A stretch of DNA of 62,500 nt. Source: Aeromonas veronii. GTDB lineage: Bacteria > Pseudomonadota > Gammaproteobacteria > Enterobacterales > Aeromonadaceae. The position numbers and the translations under genes were made by a program. The stretch covers positions 1-62,500 of the forward strand of contig NZ_CP157875.1 of assembly GCF_040215105.1 (NCBI RefSeq). Reading direction: 5' to 3'. The notes beneath the pieces are model-generated. The model was given only the letters and a program-made list of their open reading frames with translations, was not told the origin of the DNA and searched no databases. Positions 29,880 to 38,978 of the stretch are shown here, in pieces; the stretch's first letter is position 1, and each line of letters starts with the position of its first letter.

Positions 29880-29906
29880 AGAAGGGTGACCCTGGGTCAC
29901 CCTTCT
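29880..29906. terminator. Hairpin between the lipoprotein gene and yigL
   Basis: A perfect 12-bp stem AGAAGGGTGACC / GGTCACCCTTCT with a 3-nt loop lies between two convergent genes. The flanking U-tracts are short (TTCTTGT on the minus strand), so termination strength is uncertain. Confidence 0.6.
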
Positions 29907-29928
29907 GCATATCTGGGGCATCGCCGGT

Positions 29929-30732
29929 TCAGGCGAGGCTCGGTGCGAACAGCTTCTCCAGATAGACGGCAACCCCATCGTCGTCCGAGCTCAGGGTCTG
30001 ATCATGCTCTGGCAGGGCCCGCTTGAGGCGATCGTGGGCATTGCCCATCACCACGCCGCGGCCCACCATACTAAGCATCTCGAAGTCGTTCATGCCATCG
30101 CCAAAGGCCACGGCCTGGGACATCTCCAGCCCGTGCTGTTCCAGCACGGCGCGCACGGCATTGCCCTTGTGTACCCCGGCGTGCATGACTTCGAGGCAGT
30201 CCGGCAGGGAGAAGGTGACGTTGAGCCGATCACCATAATGCTGGTTGAGGTTCGCCTCTATCTGCAGCAGCTTCTCGTGCTCGCCGATGTAGAACACCTT
30301 GTTGACCTTGTCGGTGGGGTGGCTGGCGAGATCCGCGAGGCGATAGGTGAAGCCGGAGTCATGATGGAATTGCAGCAACCAGGGCAGCTCCTCTTCCACC
30401 AGCCACTCGTCGCCGTAGTAGACGTTGATATGGATGGAGGGATCGCGCTCGAGGGCGATCAGTTCGGCCGCCACCGTGGCCGGCAGTGCCTGGTTGTAGA
30501 CCAGCTGGTCCTGCTTGTCGTGCACCACGGCGCCATTGGAGGTGATGAGGTAGATATCCAGCCCCAGCGCATCGCGGATGCTGCGTACGTCCACGTGATG
30601 GCGACCGGTGGCAACCACGAACTTGATCCCCTGATCCACCAGGCGGTGCAGGGTGTCACGGGTGCGGGGGGAGATCTGGTGCTGCTTGTTGAGCAGGGTA
30701 CCATCGAGATCGGATACGACTACCTTGAACAT
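29929..30732 (-). CDS. yigL: HAD-family Cof-type phosphatase YigL
   Basis: 267 residues. HAD motif I is SDLDGTLL (nucleophile D8, D10), motif II is VVATGRHHVDVRSIRD, and motif IV is FGDGMNDFEMLSMVG. The ATGRHHVDV...IRD and ITSNGAVVHD segments match E. coli YigL, a pyridoxal phosphate/sugar phosphate phosphatase. It lies just downstream of pldB, the same neighbour as in E. coli. GAGG precedes the ATG. Confidence 0.88.
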   Translation of the reverse strand: MFKVVVSDLDGTLLNKQHQISPRTRDTLHRLVDQGIKFVVATGRHHVDVRSIRDALGLDIYLITSNGAVVHDKQDQLVYNQALPATVAAELIALERDPSIHINVYYGDEWLVEEELPWLLQFHHDSGFTYRLADLASHPTDKVNKVFYIGEHEKLLQIEANLNQHYGDRLNVTFSLPDCLEVMHAGVHKGNAVRAVLEQHGLEMSQAVAFGDGMNDFEMLSMVGRGVVMGNAHDRLKRALPEHDQTLSSDDDGVAVYLEKLFAPSLA

Positions 30733-30807
30733 CTTTACCTCGGCATGAATGGAACGCCGGGGCAGTGTACCCCAGCGTCCTGCGTCACCCCATTTATTTA
30801 GGGATAC

Positions 30808-30831
30808 AAAAAATAACCGCTTTTAGAAGCG
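30808..30831 (-). terminator. Weak terminator overlapping the pldB stop
   Basis: CGCTT-CTAA-AAGCG (5-bp stem) includes the pldB stop codon and is followed on the minus strand by GTTATTTTTTG. The short stem means partial readthrough into yigL is likely. Confidence 0.5.
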
Positions 30832-31857
30832 ATCGAAGAAGTCCAGGGTCGCGGTCAGTGCAGGCATGCGCTGGGGATCCGCCTCCATGAACAGCTCGTG
30901 CCAGGCCCCCAGGATGCGCAGCGGTTTGCCTCCTTCACAGCGGGCCCGCTCGCAGAAGCGGTCCTGAGCCTCATTGTCGACGATGCCGTCATCCCCGGCC
31001 TGGATCAGCAGCAGCGGGGTCTTGATGCGATCCGCCTGTGCCACGGCCTCATCCCCGGCCTTGATGCCTTCCCGGATCCAGTGGGCGGTGACACCGCCCA
31101 GCTTGATCTGGGGGTACTGCTCATAGAGCTCACGGAAGGCCTGGTAGCGTGCAGTGCTGTGACTCAGGCCATTGTCGGCAAACTCGTGGGAGACATAACC
31201 CCCCTGACCCGGACCGTAGGGAGGCTCTCCCCACCAGCTGCCCACCGTGTCCATGGTGGCGGCCAACCCCTTGGCGAGCCACTTGGGGATGCCGCCGAGA
31301 TTGATGCCCATCATGGGGGAGGAGAGCACGGCGGCCTGGATGTCATCCGGCCAGCGCTCCAGATAACGGGCCGAGATGGCGCCCCCCATGGAGTGCGCCA
31401 GCAGGAACAGCTTGGCGGGTTTGTCCGCCAGCACGACCTCGTCGTGGAACTGCTTGAGATCCTGCACATAGTCGTCGAAGTCCGCCACATAACCCTTCTC
31501 GGGGTCTTTCAGCAGGCGGCCGGAGAGCCCCTGGCCACGGTGATCGATGAGGTAGAGGCTGTAGCCCTGGCGCCACAGATCCCAGGCCAGCTCCTGATAC
31601 TTGAGGTAGCTCTCGACCCGGCCGTTGACGATGAGGATGGCTCTGTCCACCTTGGGCTGGCGCAGGGCGACGTAGCGGATGCTGACTCCGTTCTTGCCCT
31701 TGAATTCTCCCGGGGCCGCGTGCTCCTGCCAGAAGGTCGGCAGGGTCTGCTGGTGGAGGGCAGGCACTTCGGCCTCGGTGGTCAGCTGATAGGGGTTGTT
31801 CACGGCGAGGGCTCCGGCAGAAAACAGGGTCAGGGCCAGCAAGGGCAGTAATTTCAT
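30823..31857 (-). CDS. pldB: Lysophospholipase L2-like alpha/beta hydrolase with a signal peptide
   Basis: 344 residues of the PldB family. The lipase-type nucleophile elbow is AHSMGG (S156), the oxyanion/strand region is AILIVNGRVESYLKYQELAW, and the catalytic His lies in the late GAWHELFMEAD. Unlike E. coli PldB, which is membrane-associated without an obvious signal, this protein starts MKLLPLLALTLFSAGALA, a good Sec signal, so it is probably periplasmic or exported. The ATG overlaps the catB stop (ATGA), and AGGAG precedes it. Confidence 0.88.
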   Translation of the reverse strand: MKLLPLLALTLFSAGALAVNNPYQLTTEAEVPALHQQTLPTFWQEHAAPGEFKGKNGVSIRYVALRQPKVDRAILIVNGRVESYLKYQELAWDLWRQGYSLYLIDHRGQGLSGRLLKDPEKGYVADFDDYVQDLKQFHDEVVLADKPAKLFLLAHSMGGAISARYLERWPDDIQAAVLSSPMMGINLGGIPKWLAKGLAATMDTVGSWWGEPPYGPGQGGYVSHEFADNGLSHSTARYQAFRELYEQYPQIKLGGVTAHWIREGIKAGDEAVAQADRIKTPLLLIQAGDDGIVDNEAQDRFCERARCEGGKPLRILGAWHELFMEADPQRMPALTATLDFFDRF

Positions 31858-32516
31858 GGGGTGCACTCCTGCAGCCAATGTTGATGAAGGGCAGCGATAT
31901 CGCCGGCGCAGAGCAGGGGCATGGCCGCTTGCAGTCGGGGCAGGGGCCAGTCCCACCACTGCATGGCCTGCAGCAGGGCGATCTGCTCATCGCCGAAGCG
32001 GCGACGGACAGGTTTGGCCGGGTTGCCGCCCACTATGGTGTAAGGCTCCACGTTTTTTGTCACCACGGCCCGGCTGGCGATGACGGCGCCATCGCCGATC
32101 TGGATGCCCGGCATGATCATGGCTTCCGAGCCTATCCAGACATCGTTGCCAATCCGGGTATCCCCCTTGCGCTGGAAACCGCTCTGGGCGCCATCACCGA
32201 AACGGGCGGCATCGAAGGGGAAGGTGGAAACCCAGTCCATCCGGTGGCCCTGATTGCCCGCCAGCATGAAGGTGGCGCCGGAGCCGATGGAGCAGAACTT
32301 GCCGATGATGAGGCGATCCACCTCACCCCAGATGCCGCTCTCCCAGCTGGCGCGGGTCGAACCGTCTCCCAGCAGGTAGCGTACGCAGTGATCCTCGAAC
32401 GGCTTGCCGTGGTAGTAGCCGGAGTAGTAGCTGTAGTCACCCGCCTCGATATTGGGATTGGTCAGATGATCCCGGATGACCTGGGACTCCAGCCAGCTGC
32501 CGAACGGGTTCTCCAT
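31854..32516 (-). CDS. catB: CatB/Vat-type xenobiotic acetyltransferase
   Basis: 220 residues, left-handed beta-helix hexapeptide-repeat acetyltransferase. Conserved XAT features are the start ENPFGSWLESQVIRDHLTNP, the YYSGYYHG loop, the catalytic histidine in GNQGHRMDWVSTFPF (about H91), and repeats such as IGNDVWIGSEAMIMPGIQIGDGAVIASRAVVT. Such enzymes O-acetylate chloramphenicol, streptogramins or related hydroxyl compounds; the actual substrate cannot be read here. It is embedded in a housekeeping operon: its ATG overlaps the trmH TGA (TGATG) and its stop overlaps pldB. Confidence 0.88.
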   Translation of the reverse strand: MENPFGSWLESQVIRDHLTNPNIEAGDYSYYSGYYHGKPFEDHCVRYLLGDGSTRASWESGIWGEVDRLIIGKFCSIGSGATFMLAGNQGHRMDWVSTFPFDAARFGDGAQSGFQRKGDTRIGNDVWIGSEAMIMPGIQIGDGAVIASRAVVTKNVEPYTIVGGNPAKPVRRRFGDEQIALLQAMQWWDWPLPRLQAAMPLLCAGDIAALHQHWLQECTP

Positions 32517-33250
32517 CACTCCTCCTGCCATGATTCATCTTCTTGCTGGGCGGCGGCCCAGCCCTTGCGGGTCAGTTGCATCTGTTGCCACCAGGCGTCG
32601 TCCGCCAGGATCTCGCCCGCCGGGCCGAGTTGGGGGTAGGGCATCTCTTTCTCTTTGCAGAGCTGGGCATAGATGGGGTAGCCCCCCTCGAACAGGATGC
32701 TGTTCTGCTCCTCCAGGCTCAAGGGGCAGCCGCGCTGGTAGCAACCGGCCAGCTCCCGCTGGCGCTGGGCCTCGTACAGGATGGCGGCGGCGGCCACCGA
32801 GACGTTGAGGGACTGCACCATGCCCACCATGGGGATGACGATATGGTGATCGGCCAGGGCCAGCGCCTCGTCACCGATGCCGTGTTTCTCCTGCCCGACC
32901 AGGATGGCGGTGGGACGGGTGTAGTCGATGGCACGAAAGTCCACCGAGCTCTCCGACAGGTGAGTCGCCAGGATCTGCATGCCGGCCGCCTTCAGCTCGC
33001 CGACGGCGCTGCCGATGTCCGGGTGCAGCTTTACATCCACCCAGTTCTGGCTGCCGCGGGCCGTGCCCTTGCGCTTGTGGATCCAGGTCTTGGGCCAGAC
33101 TGCGTGCACCCGATGGATGCCGATGGCGTCGGCGGTGCGCACGATGGCGGCCAGGTTGTGGGGCTTGTGGACCTCTTCCATGCAGACGGTCAGGTCGAGC
33201 TGGCGCATGGCCAGCATGTCGGAGATCCGTTTAAAGCGTTCAGGTGTCAT
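32516..33250 (-). CDS. trmH: tRNA (guanosine(18)-2'-O)-methyltransferase TrmH
   Basis: 244 residues, SpoU-family SPOUT methyltransferase that 2'-O-methylates G18 in the tRNA D-loop. Motif 1 is [18 protein letters not shown], motif 2 is [16 protein letters not shown], and motif 3 is [23 protein letters not shown]. It lies downstream of spoT, as in E. coli. The ATG at 33250 is chosen by homology; the ribosome site is weak. Just upstream, a diverged duplicate of this gene's own start forms a 29-codon mini-ORF ending 1 bp before the ATG. Confidence 0.95.
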   Translation of the reverse strand: MTPERFKRISDMLAMRQLDLTVCMEEVHKPHNLAAIVRTADAIGIHRVHAVWPKTWIHKRKGTARGSQNWVDVKLHPDIGSAVGELKAAGMQILATHLSESSVDFRAIDYTRPTAILVGQEKHGIGDEALALADHHIVIPMVGMVQSLNVSVAAAAILYEAQRQRELAGCYQRGCPLSLEEQNSILFEGGYPIYAQLCKEKEMPYPQLGPAGEILADDAWWQQMQLTRKGWAAAQQEDESWQEE

Positions 33251-33251
33251 G

Positions 33252-33341
33252 TCAGTTTCTATCGAATGGGGCTGATGGACGTCTTCCCATGCAGGCTGAC
33301 AGGCACATGGCCAGCCTGTCCGCGCCACGTTCGGGGGTCAT
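33252..33341 (-). repeat. Diverged duplicate of the trmH start forming a mini-ORF
   Basis: On the minus strand a 29-codon frame begins [16 protein letters not shown], copying the trmH start [16 protein letters not shown]. At DNA level ATGAC-CC-GAACG, GACA-GCTGGCCATG-GCC and CTGCATGG-AAG are shared in order, with small deletions in the copy. The mini-ORF stop codon lies 1 bp before the real trmH ATG (TGACATG), so translation reinitiation is conceivable. Confidence 0.8.
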
Positions 33342-33349
33342 GGGTTGTC

Positions 33350-33382
33350 TCTCTAAAAGCAGCAGGCGGCTCGCGCCGCCTG
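33350..33382 (-). terminator. Hairpin between spoT and trmH (attenuator candidate)
   Basis: CAGGCGGC / GCCGCCTG (8 bp, 4-nt loop) 3 bp past the spoT stop, followed on the minus strand by CTGCTTTTAG. The U-run is short, so partial termination is more likely than complete. Confidence 0.5.
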
Positions 33383-33385
33383 TGT

Positions 33386-35503
33386 TCAGTTCTTCTGTCG
33401 GCTCACCTTGAGCACGTTGGGCATCACCCGGATCTTGCGCATGATGTTGGCAAGGTGGATCCGGCTCTGGGTGGTGATGAGCAGGGTGACCAGATAGACA
33501 CGGCCATCCTTTTCCTCGGTGCTGATGGCGTGGATGTTGGCACCGGTGGCCGCGATCACGTTGGCCAGCTCCGCCAGCGCACCCTGGTGGTTGATGATCT
33601 CGATGCTGATGCCGGTGCGGAACTCCTGTTCCTGCTCCTTGTCCACTTCCCACTGCACCGGCAGGTACTTGTCCGGTTCGCGGCTGTAGCCCTTGATGTT
33701 GCGGCAGGACTCCTGGTGGATGACCAGTCCCTTGCCCGGGCTGATGTGGGCGATGATGGCATCCCCCGGGATGGGGCGGCAGCAGTTGGCGAAGGTGACC
33801 AGCATGCCGTCGGCACCCTTGATCGGCATCTTCTTGCTGGTGGATTTCGGCTGCTCTTCCGGCGGCAGCTCATCCCCCAGCATGCGGCGCGCCACCATGA
33901 CGCTCATGGCGTTGCCAAGCCCCACATCGGCCAGCAGGCCCTGCAGGTTTTCGTGCTTGGTATCGGCCAGCACCTGTTTGATGCGCGGCTCCGGGATGTC
34001 CTCGATGTTCTTGGCACCCAGGGCGTGGTTGAGCAGGCGACGACCCAGCACCACGGACTCTTCGGTACGCAGGTTCTTCAGGAACTGGCGGATCTTGGAG
34101 CGGGCCTTGGTGGTCACTACGAAGTTGAGCCAGGCCGCGTTCGGGCGGGCACCGGGGGCCGTGATGATCTCCACCGTCTGGCCCGAGTGCAGCGGGCTGC
34201 TCAGCGGATAGGGGTGGCGGTCGACCCGGGAGCCGACGCAGGCGTGGCCGATGTCGGTGTGTACCGTGTAGGCGAAGTCCACCGGGGTGGCGCCAGCGGG
34301 CAGCTCCATGATGCGGCCCTCCGGGGTGAACACGTAGATCTCGTCGGGGAACAGGTCCGTCTTGACCCCTTCGATGAACTCGAACGAGCTGCCGGCGCTC
34401 TGTTGCAGCTCCAGCAGGCTCTGCATCCAGCGCTGGGCGCGGATCTGGGCCGTGGTGCCCGAGCTGTCGCCATCCTGTTTGTAGGCCCAGTGGGCGGCAA
34501 CCCCCTTGTCGGCCATCTGATCCATGAATTCGGTGCGGATCTGCACCTCCACCGGCACCCCGTGGGGGCCGACCAGGGAGGTGTGCAGGGACTGATAGCC
34601 GTTGGTCTTGGGAATGGCAATGTAATCCTTGAAGCGACCGGGGCGGGGCTTGTAGAGGCTGTGCATCTGCCCAAGCACCCGGTAGCAGGTATCTATGTCT
34701 TTCACTCGTACTCTGAAAGCATAAATATCCATCACTTCATGGAATTGCAGTTCTTTCTTCTCCATCTTGTTGTAGATGGAGAACAGGTTCTTCTCCCGAC
34801 CGCTTACCTGACAGTCGATCCCGGCCTCCCGCAGTCGTCCCTCTATCTCGCTGTGGATGGAGTCGATGATCTCCCGGCGATTGCCACGGGCGCGACGCAC
34901 GGATTCCCGCAGTACCCGGGAGCGCATGGGATAGAGCGCCTCGAAGCCGAGCTCTTCCAGCTCGTTCTTCATGGTGTGGATGCCGAGGCGGTTGGCGATG
35001 GGGGCGAAGATCTCCAGGGTCTCGCGGGCGATGCGGCGACGCTTGTCCGGGCGCAGTGAGCCCAGGGTGCGCATGTTGTGGGTGCGGTCGGCGAGCTTGA
35101 TCAGGATGACCCGGATGTCCTGGGTCATGGCCATCATCATCTTGCGGAAGTTTTCGGCCTGGGCCTCTTTGCGATCGCGGAATTTCAGCTTGTCGAGCTT
35201 GGAGACGCCGGACACCAGTTCGGCCACGGCATTGCCGAACAGTTCGGCGAGATCGTCCTTGGTGACGGGAGTGTCTTCGATGACGTCGTGCAACACCGCG
35301 GCCATCAGGGTTTCGTGATCGAGACGCATGTCCCCCAGGATACGGGCGACGGCAACCGGGTGGGTGATATAGGGCTCGCCACTGGAACGCATCTGTCCCT
35401 GGTGAGCGTCACGGGCCACCACATAGGCTTGCCTGAGCTTCTCGACCTGCTCGGATGGCAGGTAGGAACTGGCTATTTCTTTAAGGTTTTCAAATAAATA
35501 CAA
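33386..35503 (-). CDS. spoT: Bifunctional (p)ppGpp synthetase/hydrolase SpoT
   Basis: 705 residues. The N-terminal HD hydrolase includes H72-D73 in [14 protein letters not shown] context. The synthetase-domain region [16 protein letters not shown] has the SpoT-type basic RVKD rather than RelA's acidic EXDD, fitting a mainly hydrolytic enzyme. TGS ([11 protein letters not shown]), CC (NCCRPIPGD) and ACT domains follow. It starts with TTG at 35503, giving [11 protein letters not shown], aligned exactly with the E. coli start, with GCGGGGA upstream. It lies in gmk-rpoZ-spoT-trmH, the enteric order. Confidence 0.96.
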   Translation of the reverse strand: MYLFENLKEIASSYLPSEQVEKLRQAYVVARDAHQGQMRSSGEPYITHPVAVARILGDMRLDHETLMAAVLHDVIEDTPVTKDDLAELFGNAVAELVSGVSKLDKLKFRDRKEAQAENFRKMMMAMTQDIRVILIKLADRTHNMRTLGSLRPDKRRRIARETLEIFAPIANRLGIHTMKNELEELGFEALYPMRSRVLRESVRRARGNRREIIDSIHSEIEGRLREAGIDCQVSGREKNLFSIYNKMEKKELQFHEVMDIYAFRVRVKDIDTCYRVLGQMHSLYKPRPGRFKDYIAIPKTNGYQSLHTSLVGPHGVPVEVQIRTEFMDQMADKGVAAHWAYKQDGDSSGTTAQIRAQRWMQSLLELQQSAGSSFEFIEGVKTDLFPDEIYVFTPEGRIMELPAGATPVDFAYTVHTDIGHACVGSRVDRHPYPLSSPLHSGQTVEIITAPGARPNAAWLNFVVTTKARSKIRQFLKNLRTEESVVLGRRLLNHALGAKNIEDIPEPRIKQVLADTKHENLQGLLADVGLGNAMSVMVARRMLGDELPPEEQPKSTSKKMPIKGADGMLVTFANCCRPIPGDAIIAHISPGKGLVIHQESCRNIKGYSREPDKYLPVQWEVDKEQEQEFRTGISIEIINHQGALAELANVIAATGANIHAISTEEKDGRVYLVTLLITTQSRIHLANIMRKIRVMPNVLKVSRQKN

Positions 35504-35596
35504 GACAGTCCCCGCAGCGGTGATACGGCAATCCGTGAAATTGAGGGTATGCCCCTGAGTTTGCGAGGTTTTCGAGCGGTTGTAAATGGGGGAGAG

Positions 35597-35624
35597 CGGT
35601 CGGCACCCGGGCGGGGGCCGACCG
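35597..35624 (-). terminator. Hairpin between rpoZ and spoT
   Basis: CGGTCGGC / GCCGACCG (8 bp) with a 12-nt GC-rich loop, about 10 bp past the rpoZ stop. There is no clear U-run, so it may be an attenuating or transcript-processing structure. Confidence 0.4.
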
Positions 35625-35634
35625 GCAAGATAAC

Positions 35635-35910
35635 TTAACCGCGACCTTCGGCGATGGCAGCAACGGCAGCCAGCTCGGCGGCTTCCTGCTCTTGCTGCTC
35701 GTAACGGTCCTGGGTGTCCATCACCTGGTTGTTCACCAGACCCAGTTCGATTTCGCGCAGGGCGATCACGGTCGGCTTGTCGTTCTCTTCGTCGACCAGG
35801 GGATCTTTACCTTGTACCGCGATTTGACGGGCGCGGCGCGCGGCGACCAGCACCAGGTCAAAACGGTTACCTACCTGTTTTACAGCATCTTCTACAGTAA
35901 CGCGTGCCAT
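35635..35910 (-). CDS. rpoZ: RNA polymerase omega subunit
   Basis: 91 residues, same as E. coli. [29 protein letters not shown] is the conserved assembly region that chaperones beta'. Omega also contributes to the ppGpp site on RNA polymerase, which fits co-transcription with spoT. It lies 79 bp downstream of gmk. Confidence 0.98.
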   Translation of the reverse strand: MARVTVEDAVKQVGNRFDLVLVAARRARQIAVQGKDPLVDEENDKPTVIALREIELGLVNNQVMDTQDRYEQQEQEAAELAAVAAIAEGRG

Positions 35911-35989
35911 GCAGGACTCCAGTGTTTGGGCTTTCTCGGTTTAAAAAAGCGGTGTTTAAAAATGACGCAAAAGTTTACTTGTTTTTGGC

Positions 35990-36616
35990 CTATTCTGCCA
36001 GTAGCTGTTGCAGCAAGTTTTGTTGGGCCTGCTGCTGCTGGTGCAATTCCAGCCGTTGGCACTCGATGATGGCTCTGAGCTGGAACAGTGCCTGCTCAAA
36101 ATCTTCATTGATGATGACATAGTCATACTCGTCGTAGTGCACCATTTCGGCAATGGCTTTCTCCATCCGGCCACGGATCACCTCAGCGCTGTCCTGGCCG
36201 CGGCCGACGAGGCGACGCTCCAGCTCTTCCCGGCTCGGGGGCAGGATGAAGATGGACTTGGTCGGCATCTGTTTACGGATCTGGCGGGCACCCTGCCAGT
36301 CGATGTCGAGGAAGACGTCGATGCCCCGGGCAAGGCAGGCCTCGATGGCGGCGCGGGAGGTACCGTAGTAGTTGCCGAACACCTCGGCCCACTCCAGAAA
36401 ATCGCCGCGCTCTATCAGGGTCTTGAACTCGTCCACCGCCACGAAGTGGTAGTGCACCCCGTGGGTTTCCCCCGGGCGGGTGGCGCGGGTGGTGTGAGAG
36501 ACGGAGAGTTGCATCTTGCCTGCGTCGTTATGCTGGGTCAGCAAGGCATTGAGCAGGCTGGACTTACCCGCCCCGCTCGGGGAGGAGATGATATAGAGGG
36601 TGCCTTGTTGCGCCAT
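35990..36616 (-). CDS. gmk: Guanylate kinase
   Basis: 208 residues. Phosphorylates GMP and dGMP. The P-loop is [10 protein letters not shown] (11-20), the GMP-binding region is [20 protein letters not shown], and the C-terminal tail is glutamine-rich ([16 protein letters not shown]). AAAGG precedes the ATG. First gene of the gmk-rpoZ-spoT-trmH operon, linking GMP supply, the polymerase omega subunit and (p)ppGpp turnover. Confidence 0.97.
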   Translation of the reverse strand: MAQQGTLYIISSPSGAGKSSLLNALLTQHNDAGKMQLSVSHTTRATRPGETHGVHYHFVAVDEFKTLIERGDFLEWAEVFGNYYGTSRAAIEACLARGIDVFLDIDWQGARQIRKQMPTKSIFILPPSREELERRLVGRGQDSAEVIRGRMEKAIAEMVHYDEYDYVIINEDFEQALFQLRAIIECQRLELHQQQQAQQNLLQQLLAE

Positions 36617-36761
36617 GTCTGTACCTTTAAGCGTTGCCGTGTTTTGGTTGTAGCAGAGGCCGCCGTCTTGTGCCCGAGAGGGAGACAGTCGCTCGCAAAA
36701 CGCGGAAAAGTTGGAGCCGGTAGGATGTAAAGGCGGCGAATTTTAGCAGATGGTGGCGGAT

Positions 36762-36791
36762 AAAAAAACGGCCGGAATCATATTCCAGCCG
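36762..36791 (-). terminator. Terminator downstream of opsX
   Basis: On the minus strand CGGCTGGAAT / ATTCCGGCCG (10 bp, one G.U) with a 3-nt loop is followed by TTTTTTT. It lies about 93 bp past the opsX stop and upstream of gmk, separating the two transcripts. I see no gene in the remainder of 36617-36883. Confidence 0.85.
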
Positions 36792-36883
36792 ATCAAAGTA
36801 TTCGTAGCTTGCTGCGGGAGCGTTACCCACAAGGCGGGAGTCTGCCTCGATCGGACAGGGACGGCCAGCAGGTTATCCCTGCC

Positions 36884-37966
36884 TCATTCCTCGGGATTTT
36901 CGAGTTTTTGCCCGTTCGGCAACCCGTGGACAGCGCAGATCCGATCGAAGGCGGCGATGACCCGATCGCTGCTTATCTTGCCCATGGCGTCCGGATCCTT
37001 GAGGCGGGTGCGCCAGTCGAGCTCCGCCAGCGGCTTGCCGGTCTCCTGTTCGATCTGCTCCTGATAGACGCTGACCACGTGCTCCCGGCACAGATAGGGA
37101 CCGGTGCGGGCCGGGTTGTGATGGGCGTAGAGGCCGATGACAGGGGTGCCCGCCAGGGTCGCCATGTGGGTGGGGCCGGTATCCGGGGCCAGCACTAGGC
37201 TGGCTTCCTTGATCAGTGCCAGCAACTGCTTGAGGTTGGTCTGCCCCACCAAATCCACCGGCTTGCTCTGGCTGAGTTGCTGGATCTCTGCGGCCAGGTC
37301 TCGCTCCAATTTGGCGGGGCCGCCGCACAGATAGACCTGAAAACCCTTGGCCGCGGCGTGATCGGCGAGATCGGCATAGCCTTGCGCGGTCCAGTTCTTG
37401 AACGCCTTGCTGGCGGCGGCGCAGATGAGCAGGGTGGGCTTGCCGGCGATCTTCTCCCTGGCCCAGGCCAGATGCTCCTGGCTGATGGGCAATTGCCAGT
37501 CCGGGGTCAGGTCCCGGATGCCGAGCTCCCTGGCGAAGGCGAGGAAGCCGTCGAGCACATGGGGAGAATCGGGAGAAGGCACGCGATGGTTGGTGAACAA
37601 CCACTGACCATCATTGGCGCGCTCCTTGTCAAAGCCGAGCTTGATGTCGGCCTTGATGCCCAGGGTGGCGATGCTGGCACGCAGGGCGGCCTGCAGGTGG
37701 AGCAGGGCATCGAACCTGCGTCCTTTGAGCTGCTGCCACAGCTCGCGATAGCCACGCCAGCCTTTGCTTTTGTCAAAGGCGATGACCTCCACCCCGGGCA
37801 GGTCGGCAAAAAGTGTCGCTTCGATTTTCCCGGTGATCCAGGTGATGCGGGTTGCAGGCCACTCCCGCTGGATGACGCGTACCAGCGCCAGCGCGTGGCA
37901 GCAGTCTCCGATGGCGGAGAGCCGCAGGATGCAGAGGGAGGATGGTGGCGTTTGGAACAACGGCAT
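36884..37966 (-). CDS. opsX: Glycosyltransferase family 9 heptosyltransferase (OpsX-type, LPS inner core)
   Basis: 360 residues. GT9 features include SLCILRLSAIGDCCHALALVRVIQ at the N-terminus, HLQAALRASIATLGIKADIKLGFD, and the nucleotide-sugar region LVLAPDTGPTHMATLAGTPVIGLY. It is expected to add heptose to Kdo on lipid A at the cytoplasmic face. It is divergent from kdkA; an OpsX-like HepI next to a Kdo kinase is the arrangement I recall from Haemophilus, which supports the OpsX rather than WaaC/WaaF assignment. The ATG at 37966 is chosen over a TTG 12 bp upstream. Confidence 0.82.
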   Translation of the reverse strand: MPLFQTPPSSLCILRLSAIGDCCHALALVRVIQREWPATRITWITGKIEATLFADLPGVEVIAFDKSKGWRGYRELWQQLKGRRFDALLHLQAALRASIATLGIKADIKLGFDKERANDGQWLFTNHRVPSPDSPHVLDGFLAFARELGIRDLTPDWQLPISQEHLAWAREKIAGKPTLLICAAASKAFKNWTAQGYADLADHAAAKGFQVYLCGGPAKLERDLAAEIQQLSQSKPVDLVGQTNLKQLLALIKEASLVLAPDTGPTHMATLAGTPVIGLYAHHNPARTGPYLCREHVVSVYQEQIEQETGKPLAELDWRTRLKDPDAMGKISSDRVIAAFDRICAVHGLPNGQKLENPEE

Positions 37967-38114
37967 GATGTGGCGCAAGGGTGGCAGAATGGATGGATGG
38001 CATTATGCAAACTCCCTTGTGGATTGTAAAATTGCGCCAACCCTGCCCGGCAGGCCCTCCTGCAGGACGTGCGCACCCATCACACCGCGCTCACTATCGA
38101 TCGGAACCTTGATA

Positions 38115-38828
38115 ATGTTGACACAGACAGTCCAGAACCAGACTTGCTGGTATGCCGAAGGGGTATTTCGTGACCCTTCTCCCGCCCTGTTCGATCCGGC
38201 ATGGTGGCAGACCCATCGACAGGTGGTGGGTTCCTCCATCGGCCGCGGGGTGACCTGGTTCGTGAAGGATGAGTCCCGTCATCTGGTGCTGCGCCACTAT
38301 TACCGGGGCGGCATGGTGGGCAAGGTGGTGCGGGATCGTTTCTGGTTCGAAGGGGTGGAGACCAGCCGGGCCATGGCCGAGTTCAGCCTGCTGGCGACCC
38401 TGAGCGAGCAGGGGCTGCCGGTGCCCCGTCCCTTTGCGGCCCGCATGGCCAAGCAGGGACCCTTCTATCGCGCCGACATCCTGATCGAGCGCATTCGTGG
38501 CGCCAAGGATCTGGTGGCTCTGCTCAAGCAGGGCACCATTCCCTGCGAGGTGTGGCACAAGGTCGGCAAGACCATCAAGCAGTTGCACGATGCGGGCGTC
38601 TATCATGCGGATCTCAACAGCCACAACCTGCTGCTCGACAAGGAGGGCAAGGTGTGGGTGATCGATTTCGACAAGGGCGCCATCCGCGCGCCGGGCAGCT
38701 GGCAGCAGGCCAATCTGGAGCGGCTATTGCGTTCCTTCAACAAGGAGTCCCAGCTCCATACCAGCTTCCATTTCGTGCCGGAAAACTGGCAGGCGCTGAT
38801 GGAGGGTTATCAGGGAAAGGCAGGCTGA
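38115..38828 (+). CDS. kdkA: 3-deoxy-D-manno-octulosonic acid (Kdo) kinase
   Basis: 237 residues. Kinase-like catalytic loop HADLNSHNLLLD and metal-binding DFDKG are typical of KdkA/WaaP-type LPS kinases, with an N-terminal glycine-rich region (YYRGGMVGKVV). It phosphorylates Kdo-lipid A at position 4 of Kdo, giving the phosphorylated single-Kdo core that OpsX-type heptosyltransferases accept. The ATG at 38115 has GGAA upstream. It is divergently arranged with opsX. Confidence 0.9.
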   Translation: MLTQTVQNQTCWYAEGVFRDPSPALFDPAWWQTHRQVVGSSIGRGVTWFVKDESRHLVLRHYYRGGMVGKVVRDRFWFEGVETSRAMAEFSLLATLSEQGLPVPRPFAARMAKQGPFYRADILIERIRGAKDLVALLKQGTIPCEVWHKVGKTIKQLHDAGVYHADLNSHNLLLDKEGKVWVIDFDKGAIRAPGSWQQANLERLLRSFNKESQLHTSFHFVPENWQALMEGYQGKAG

Positions 38829-38978
38829 ACCCGATAGCCTTGCGGCCCCGTGGCGTGACGCCGGGCCGGCTGGCGTTGATGGCGGGTGAACAGGGAAAAG
38901 CGGGCCGAGACGGTTGCTCGGCACAAGGGTCAATGTTACTTATTGAGCAGATATTCAAATCCGGTATTGAGGCAATTG

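Noticed and set aside
30592..30597. CACGTG in yigL as parS
   Set aside because: Flanks do not match the parS consensus.
32543..35059. 838-codon open frame opposite trmH and spoT
   Set aside because: Same coding-shadow signature; spans two real genes with clear homology on the other strand.
35504..35600. GAAAACCT block upstream of spoT as another gene-start duplication
   Set aside because: Only about 8 bp are shared with the spoT start; expected by chance.
37076..37081. CACGTG in opsX as parS
   Set aside because: Flanks do not match the parS consensus.
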